Origin: Dillenia suffruticosa
Taxonomy: Eukaryota > Streptophyta > Magnoliopsida > Dilleniales > Dilleniaceae
Reading direction: 5' to 3'
NCBI GenBank assembly: GCA_033439265.1
Contig: JAVTVX010000034.1
Coordinates: forward strand, 18,304,501-18,368,500
DNA length: 64,000 bases
Positions 58,214-64,000 of this stretch are shown piece by piece (position 1 is the first letter of the stretch; the number at the start of each line of letters is the position of its first letter). A model generated the notes under the pieces. It had not been told where the DNA came from and made no database searches. It saw only the letters and a list, made by a program, of their open reading frames with translations. The position numbers and the translations under genes are program-made.

Positions 58214-60473
58214 TTGTGCCACCGCCTTATGTTAAGTTTATGCTTAGAAAATTCAAGTATGATTAGCATATGTCCACACCATCAATAACAAGATTAACAA
58301 GAATGACATAAAATGTTCTTATACATTTATACTTCAATTCTATTATGCTTTAAATATTGCATATGTATGAAATCTTAGGCATATCTCTATGTTGTCTTAA
58401 TGTTTCTAAATTTATGTAATTTACCCGTTTTTCCTCATTTTTTAGGGAATCATGAGGATAATAGGATACAGGTGGGTATAGATAGTGAAGAACTACTAAC
58501 AAGTCAAATTTGCTAGACCAGTGAAACTAATGGCTCCATCCATTTAAAAAGAAGTTGTGCGACTACCGTGATTTAGATTGATGTCTTTCTTTCTCAGAAA
58601 TTGGATCATATGAGCTTAGAACTCTATTTAAAAGGTCTTAAATATGTAAATGTAACTCTTAATAAGTTCAACCTTGCATGAGGAGAATAAGGAACTCTAT
58701 TTTTTATTCAACCTTGGATAAATTGTGTTAAAGTGTGGAATTGAGCTCAAAGTTCCTTTTGTAAACGTTTAAACCATCTTGTAAAGTCTTGGATGAACTA
58801 TATTTTCATTGATTCATTAGTAGAAACTATTTTTTATTTAGGTTTGAAAGTATGTCAAACAATGTTTTGCTTAGATTAGAACAAAATTTGTGTTCATATT
58901 TTCGAATTATGTTGTGTTCAAGTTATCATAGTGCATTGATGTGAAAAATGTATTATTTATGTTTTCAAATTATTAAAATCCATTTAGATTCACACTGTAT
59001 GCATATGCTATCATTATTTTGTATCCAAATTACGATTGTCGAAACGTATTCATGTTAAAAAAATATTATGTCCAAAAAACAATTTTATGTTCAATTATAG
59101 ACTAGTCAAAGAACATTTTGATTTTTATAGATATATAAATTGTTTATACCAACAACTTTGTCAAGACATTCCACTTTCTCTAACATTTCAAACTCTAGCA
59201 TTACCAATAGATTTGTATTCATATTCAAAAATATCAATGGCCCTAACCCATCTACAATGCATTCGTGTCTTCTAACATTTCTCGAGAAATATTTCTTTCA
59301 AAATAATAGAATCAATCGCACAAAATATCAACGGATTTTTATATAACTTTATCATTCTTTTATAATTTTCCTTATATAACTCCAACCTTGTCTTGGTCTC
59401 CTATAAAACTTTAATCACAATGACGCTTTATAATATTAGATCAACACTCAAAATAGACATATTGGTATTGATTTTATTCTTGTACCTATAGTCATAAATG
59501 ATTGAAAAAGTGACACAATAGAACAATAACTTTTCAATGAATAAATTGTCAACATTAGTTTTCATCCCTTACCTTAAACTATCACATCCAGAGAAGTTTC
59601 TACCAACATTGACAAAATTCTATGAAATCTTCAATAGAGAAGGGACTTTACAATAGCACATATGATGGCCTCCATTATTAATGCTTGAAGAGTTCAAAAT
59701 CAAACTCAAAATGGAAAATCATAACTTTTGGAGATATTGTAGTGTTGATACAACTTATCCTAATTTTTACGATAATTTGGAGTTCAAAAGAGAACAAGAA
59801 AAATAGAGAAAAGGAAGGGAAAAAAGATGCAAAAAGGAACCTCTATTTGAATTTTAAAAACGCATCTATTTACATATCGTAACTCTATTTTTCAAATCTT
59901 AAATGTAGCATTTTTTATGTCTCTTATAGCACTCATGATTATAGATAGTATAATTAAATGGATGTTAAAGAAAAGTGCCAATTTTGTCAAAGTACAAAAT
60001 TAAGGGGAGGATAATGCAAAAAGAAAAAATAAACAAAAGTTATGGATATTGATTTCAAAAGAGCCAAAATTCCCAAAGCAACTTTGCATTTCTTCTTCTT
60101 CTTCTTATTATTATTATTTTTTTTTTAAAAATCAAACTACCCGATGCTATCTCTATAAATCACTCATAACTTCTCTTTTCCATTTTCTCAATCAAATTCT
60201 CTTTGCAAAATTGTCTTTCTTTCTCTTAAGTTATTATTTATTAAATTTATTTATTTTCTATCTGCATCTCATACATAATATCATTATGAATATTATAATG
60301 ATTCAATTTTATTTTATATAGAATATTTAGCACACTTATAGAAGTCTATATTTTTATTAAATTTTTTATTTTAATTATGCAATACTATATATATTACTAA
60401 TTAAGTCACAAAAGTGAAATATCAAAATGCAATTACCCAAATAGGTACAACTTTCGCTTTCTTCCAATTCACT
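58214..60473. other. AT-rich gene-free stretch
   Basis: No supported gene. A short (CTT)n/(TTA)n run lies near 60089-60118. Small open frames here have no family resemblance. Confidence 0.55.
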
Positions 60474-61150
60474 TACTACAAAACAAATATATTATTCAAA
60501 CGGATGAAAACCGTCAGCTAAATATACTAAAATCGTCCGCAAAACTTTCTCTAACAGATATGCCTTCAGTTAGCTATATACTAGTTGGGATAAATCTATC
60601 TCGACAATTTTGATCACTATTGGAGCATGTGATTGATTTATAGTGACAGTTAGAAAAGTATTGGTAAAATTATTGTCTTTTATAATCGATTTCAAAAGTA
60701 TTAGTAAAAATTACAAACTTTTATCGTCGATTATCAAATGTGTTAGGAAATATTATTATTTTTATTATTAGTTACCACGCGGTTAGTATAAATTATTGTT
60801 TGTATTATCGGTTACCACAATAATTAAAAAAAGTTACAGCAATCTATCGGTTACCTTATGTATGAGCATAAGTTATTGTTGGTTATCACATGATTACTAT
60901 CTTGTATCGTCATGTTTTGTATCATCGGTTATCACATGGTTACTGTCTTGTATCATCGGTTACAAAATATTACTCTCTTAGGAAATGTTATACTCTTTTA
61001 TCATTATATTAGATTAGTAATATTATTCTCTTTTATTCTCGATTATTACAAGTGTTAAAAAAATTTACCATTTTTATCGTCGGTTACCACTAAATTACTG
61101 CTTGTTACCACTGTTGCCACATGATTACCACATGCTATCAATGACGGGTT
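60474..61150 (+). mobile_element. CACTA-type end, inverted relative to the one ending at 54717
   Basis: The left terminus TACTACAAAACAAATA (60474) is a CACTA terminus with its first C changed to T. It is followed by AAACGGATGAAAACCGTC, then a region whose complement matches 54570-54717 nearly base for base (GATCAAAATTGTCGAGATAG against GATCAAAACTGTCGGGATAG), then the inverted subterminal array to about 61150. The far end is not visible. Confidence 0.6.
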
Positions 61151-62639
61151 TTTTTTAAGATGATAGATAAATTAAAAGACTGAAAAATAAAAAATTACAA
61201 AAATAATATAAACGTAACAAGAATTGTAATTGACACAAAGTATAATGATTGATACATATAAGAAAAAAAAATAAAAAAGATTACATGTCCCACAACCATG
61301 TCTTTTGAGATATTCTAAACAAAAAATTGTCCATCACAGTTTGAAGGCGTCTTTATCCTTATTCGTAATAATTCGTGTCAATCTATTCATTAAAAATCAA
61401 TAGTGAAATAGTGAAATCATTGTAAATAATCAATAATTATTGTAAATGAAAATATTATCAGAGAATAGCGTTTCCTTTCTCTAAATCCAAAATTTCTTGA
61501 TATAACTGTTCAAAAAAAAATTAAAAGCGATATTTTAATATCAAATCTCAAATTAAAATAACATGTTTATTTTTAAAACTCACGTAACATCTTAGATGAT
61601 TGAGCATAGACTGAACTTGTTTTTTCTTGGAATAGTTGTGATTTTTTGTACAATACTCATTTATCATACGTTTAAATTTTTCAAATACCCAACATGATTA
61701 ATTTTGATAAAACTTTGCAAAGTGAGTGAGAGAGGCTTAAACGGGTTTGGGGAGAAGAGATTTCAAGGAAAAGATGGAAAAATTTTGATGGTGGAGTTGG
61801 GTTAGAGGAGAAGAGCTTTCAAGAGAATGATGGAAAATTTTTTATGGTGGAATTTTCGACCTTTAATTTATAATATATCATTTTCATAAATAAATTTTTA
61901 AAACCCCACCAATTTTTTCTTTCGTGCCTTTTCTCCCGTTTCTTTTTTCATTACCGTTTTTCTTAATTTCTCACAACTTTTTTTTTTAAACTTTTAATCA
62001 ATACCGCCACTTATCTTTGTTGAAAAAATCACTTACTACTTACTAATTATTTACTATATTTTATGCAAACTATTTACTAACTACTTACTACATTTCATGC
62101 ATTTTATACAAGCGCATCCTTGCGATAACCTTTGTACTGTATTAATTATATCCATTTGATTAATTAAAAATAACATATATCCTATATTCGGTGACAATAA
62201 ACTTATTAATATTATAAATTTAAATAATGTAATGATATGAAATTAATAATTTATATAATATAGTGTTATAGTTTTAAAATTTTATTAAGTAATTATTAGA
62301 CAATATAGTATTATAATTTAAAAATATGACAATATATTGTAATTGATGCTAAAAAGTGAAATTTTGATTAAATTGGCACTACAATGTTTTTTATGTTAAA
62401 AAGTGAAATTTTGTTATGGGATTATTGTAAATGGTAAAATGTTATTAACAATTTTATTTGAAATTTATATAAAATTATATAATATTGATAATTAATGTAT
62501 TTTTATAATATGCAATAATAAAAATTAAATTATAATACTATATTATATAAATTATTAATTTAAATCATTATATTATTTAAATTAATAATATTAATAATTT
62601 AAATTAAACCGGACATGTACGATACTGCACGTCAACAAC
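61151..62639. other. AT-rich gene-free stretch
   Basis: No gene, RNA or element boundary recognised. Short words such as GAGGAGAAGAG and TTTCAAGRRAAAGATGGAAA near 61750-61840 occur twice, a local 65-bp duplication. Confidence 0.5.
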
Positions 62640-62995
62640 CGTACACTACACGATTTTAACCATGTAGGCATGAGGCACTGCACGGTTGCAATCACATCAC
62701 TGCATAGTTGCAACCGCGCAGGCATATGGAACACCCATGCAAAGGTATGAAATGCCATGCAAAAATGCAATTTTTTTGCACATTTGCATGGGGTTGGGTT
62801 CGAACCTGGACACCCATGCATCTGTGAGGCCTACAGCATGAAGGCGCGCTGTGTGCGGCTTCAACCACGCAGGCATAAAGGGATGGAGGCGAGGGGCGCA
62901 AAAATGTAATTTTTGCTACACCTTGGGATCGAACCTGCATCTAAGAGATGGAGTGTGGAGCTCCAACCAATGCACCACAGCTTTCGAAGTGGGAG
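62640..62995 (-). mobile_element. tRNA-related SINE-like double unit
   Basis: On the minus strand, a tRNA-like head at about 62985-62915 has an A-box-like GTGGTGCATTGGTTGGAG and a B box GGTTCGATCCC. A second at about 62875-62795 has GCGTGGTTGAAGCC and GGTTCGAACCC. Each is followed by a TTGCATTTTTGC or TTACATTTTTGC stretch. GC content is far above the flanks. Neither folds as an intact tRNA gene by eye. Alternative: parts of a GC-rich LTR. Confidence 0.45.
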
Positions 62996-64000
62996 TACTT
63001 ATTCTTGGCTTATTTTCTTCTCTTCCTCTCTCTCACATCTTTCTTTTTACTCCCCATCTCACCCTCTTATAAAATAAAATAAATGAATTATAAGTTATTA
63101 ATATTATAATTTAATAAATATTTGTAATGAAATATTTAAAATTTAAAAATATTAATATATTATAATTTAAATTAGTATTTATAATCATAATTTTATACTA
63201 TCATACTAAAATTCATTCGTTTAAATTGTAATTTATAATAATATGTATGTATTATATAGTAATATAATATTGATATTATTATATTATTATATTATTGAAA
63301 ATGGTAAATTTGTATCTTAAAATAATTCAAAATTTTTTGTAAATTTTTTTTTTTTTTTTTTGCATTTTCATTTTACCTATTTAAACATATCACTAATTAA
63401 TCTAGCTGCTGTAATAATTTTTTTCAAATTAAATGGACATATCAAGCCATTTTCACAAGCAAATTTTCAAAATATTTTTTTTGTGTATTTTTTTCATTAC
63501 ACAATTTAAACATTTTTTTTCGGTTTTCTCGCCTTTTTTATATAATTTTGTAATTTTTTAATATATAGAATATATATTTTTTATATAATTTTGCATTAAA
63601 TATATAGAATTTTTACTTGTTTCAATTTATTTATTTATAAAAGATCTTTGATTTATATAAATTCCATAAAAAACAAAAATTATAAAAAAAACACAATTAA
63701 ATTAAATGAAATGAATTAATGGAAATTAAAAATGATAAAATGTAATAGTTGAAATATAAATAAATATAAAGTTAGATTTAACGAAATTATCTCTACAATT
63801 ATCATGAAGTTACAATCAGATTATCATGACTTGCTATCAAGTTACCATTAATTACCATTTAGCATGAATTACCGTTTTAGCATGTAATCTCTCTCTCCTC
63901 AAATCTTTAACTTTATATACACTTTATCTATATTTTATTTATTTTATTTATTTATTTAGATTTATTTACAAAAGAAATAAAAAAAATGTTAAAGGAGTGA
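62996..64000. other. AT-rich gene-free stretch
   Basis: Extremely AT-rich, with no gene or element I can identify. Confidence 0.6.

Overview
The window is plant nuclear DNA, almost certainly from a flowering plant. It is AT-rich, its genes are split by GT-AG introns, and it is littered with decayed plant transposable elements (Ty1-copia, Ty3-gypsy, L1- and RTE-type LINEs, hAT and CACTA ends). The species cannot be fixed from sequence alone. No bacterial, viral or organellar gene block is present, and I found no intact tRNA or rRNA gene and no CRISPR array.

One complete gene dominates. On the minus strand, 46310 down to 12952, twenty-one coding exons joined by twenty consistent GT-AG junctions give a 609-residue THO complex subunit 1 (HPR1/THO1), a core component of the TREX mRNA-export machinery. 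Only about 1.8 kb of the 33.4 kb span is coding. The introns (77 bp to 7.8 kb) hold L1-type LINE fragments in sense orientation (introns 2, 12, 18), a Ty3-gypsy pol remnant in antisense orientation (intron 9), a 1.0-kb hAT- or Mutator-like element with a 9-bp target duplication (intron 15) and several local tandem duplications. The start codon is alone at the 3' end of exon 1, directly before a splice donor, and an 83-codon upstream ORF overlaps it. A TATA box lies near 46784.

At the left edge is the 3' end of an RTE-type LINE (about 7-612). It is followed by the last five exons of an unrecognised plus-strand gene (1130-2169) that carries three 17-residue tandem repeats. From about 2.7 to 8.3 kb lies a decayed minus-strand copia element with recognisable gag, integrase, reverse transcriptase and RNase H, split by a probable solo LTR (6010-7572) full of a short AAGTCGAC-type motif. 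A CACTA terminus with subterminal repeats ends at 9995.

The right third (46.8-64 kb) is gene-poor. It holds a tandemly duplicated LINE piece (48184-48976), CACTA-type ends (49216-49836, ending 54717, starting 60474), a GC-rich hAT MITE with a perfect 8-bp target duplication (50227-50675), a copia 3' end with a possible LTR (51428-53713), a 31-nt U2 snRNA 5' fragment flanked by 14-bp direct repeats (57754-57784), a second hAT-like MITE (57830-58205) and a tRNA-related SINE-like double unit (about 62640-62995).

I see no convincing new multi-gene system. The observations most worth checking are the tailless U2 retro-fragment, the split start codon and overlapping uORF of THO1, and the precisely bounded small transposons.
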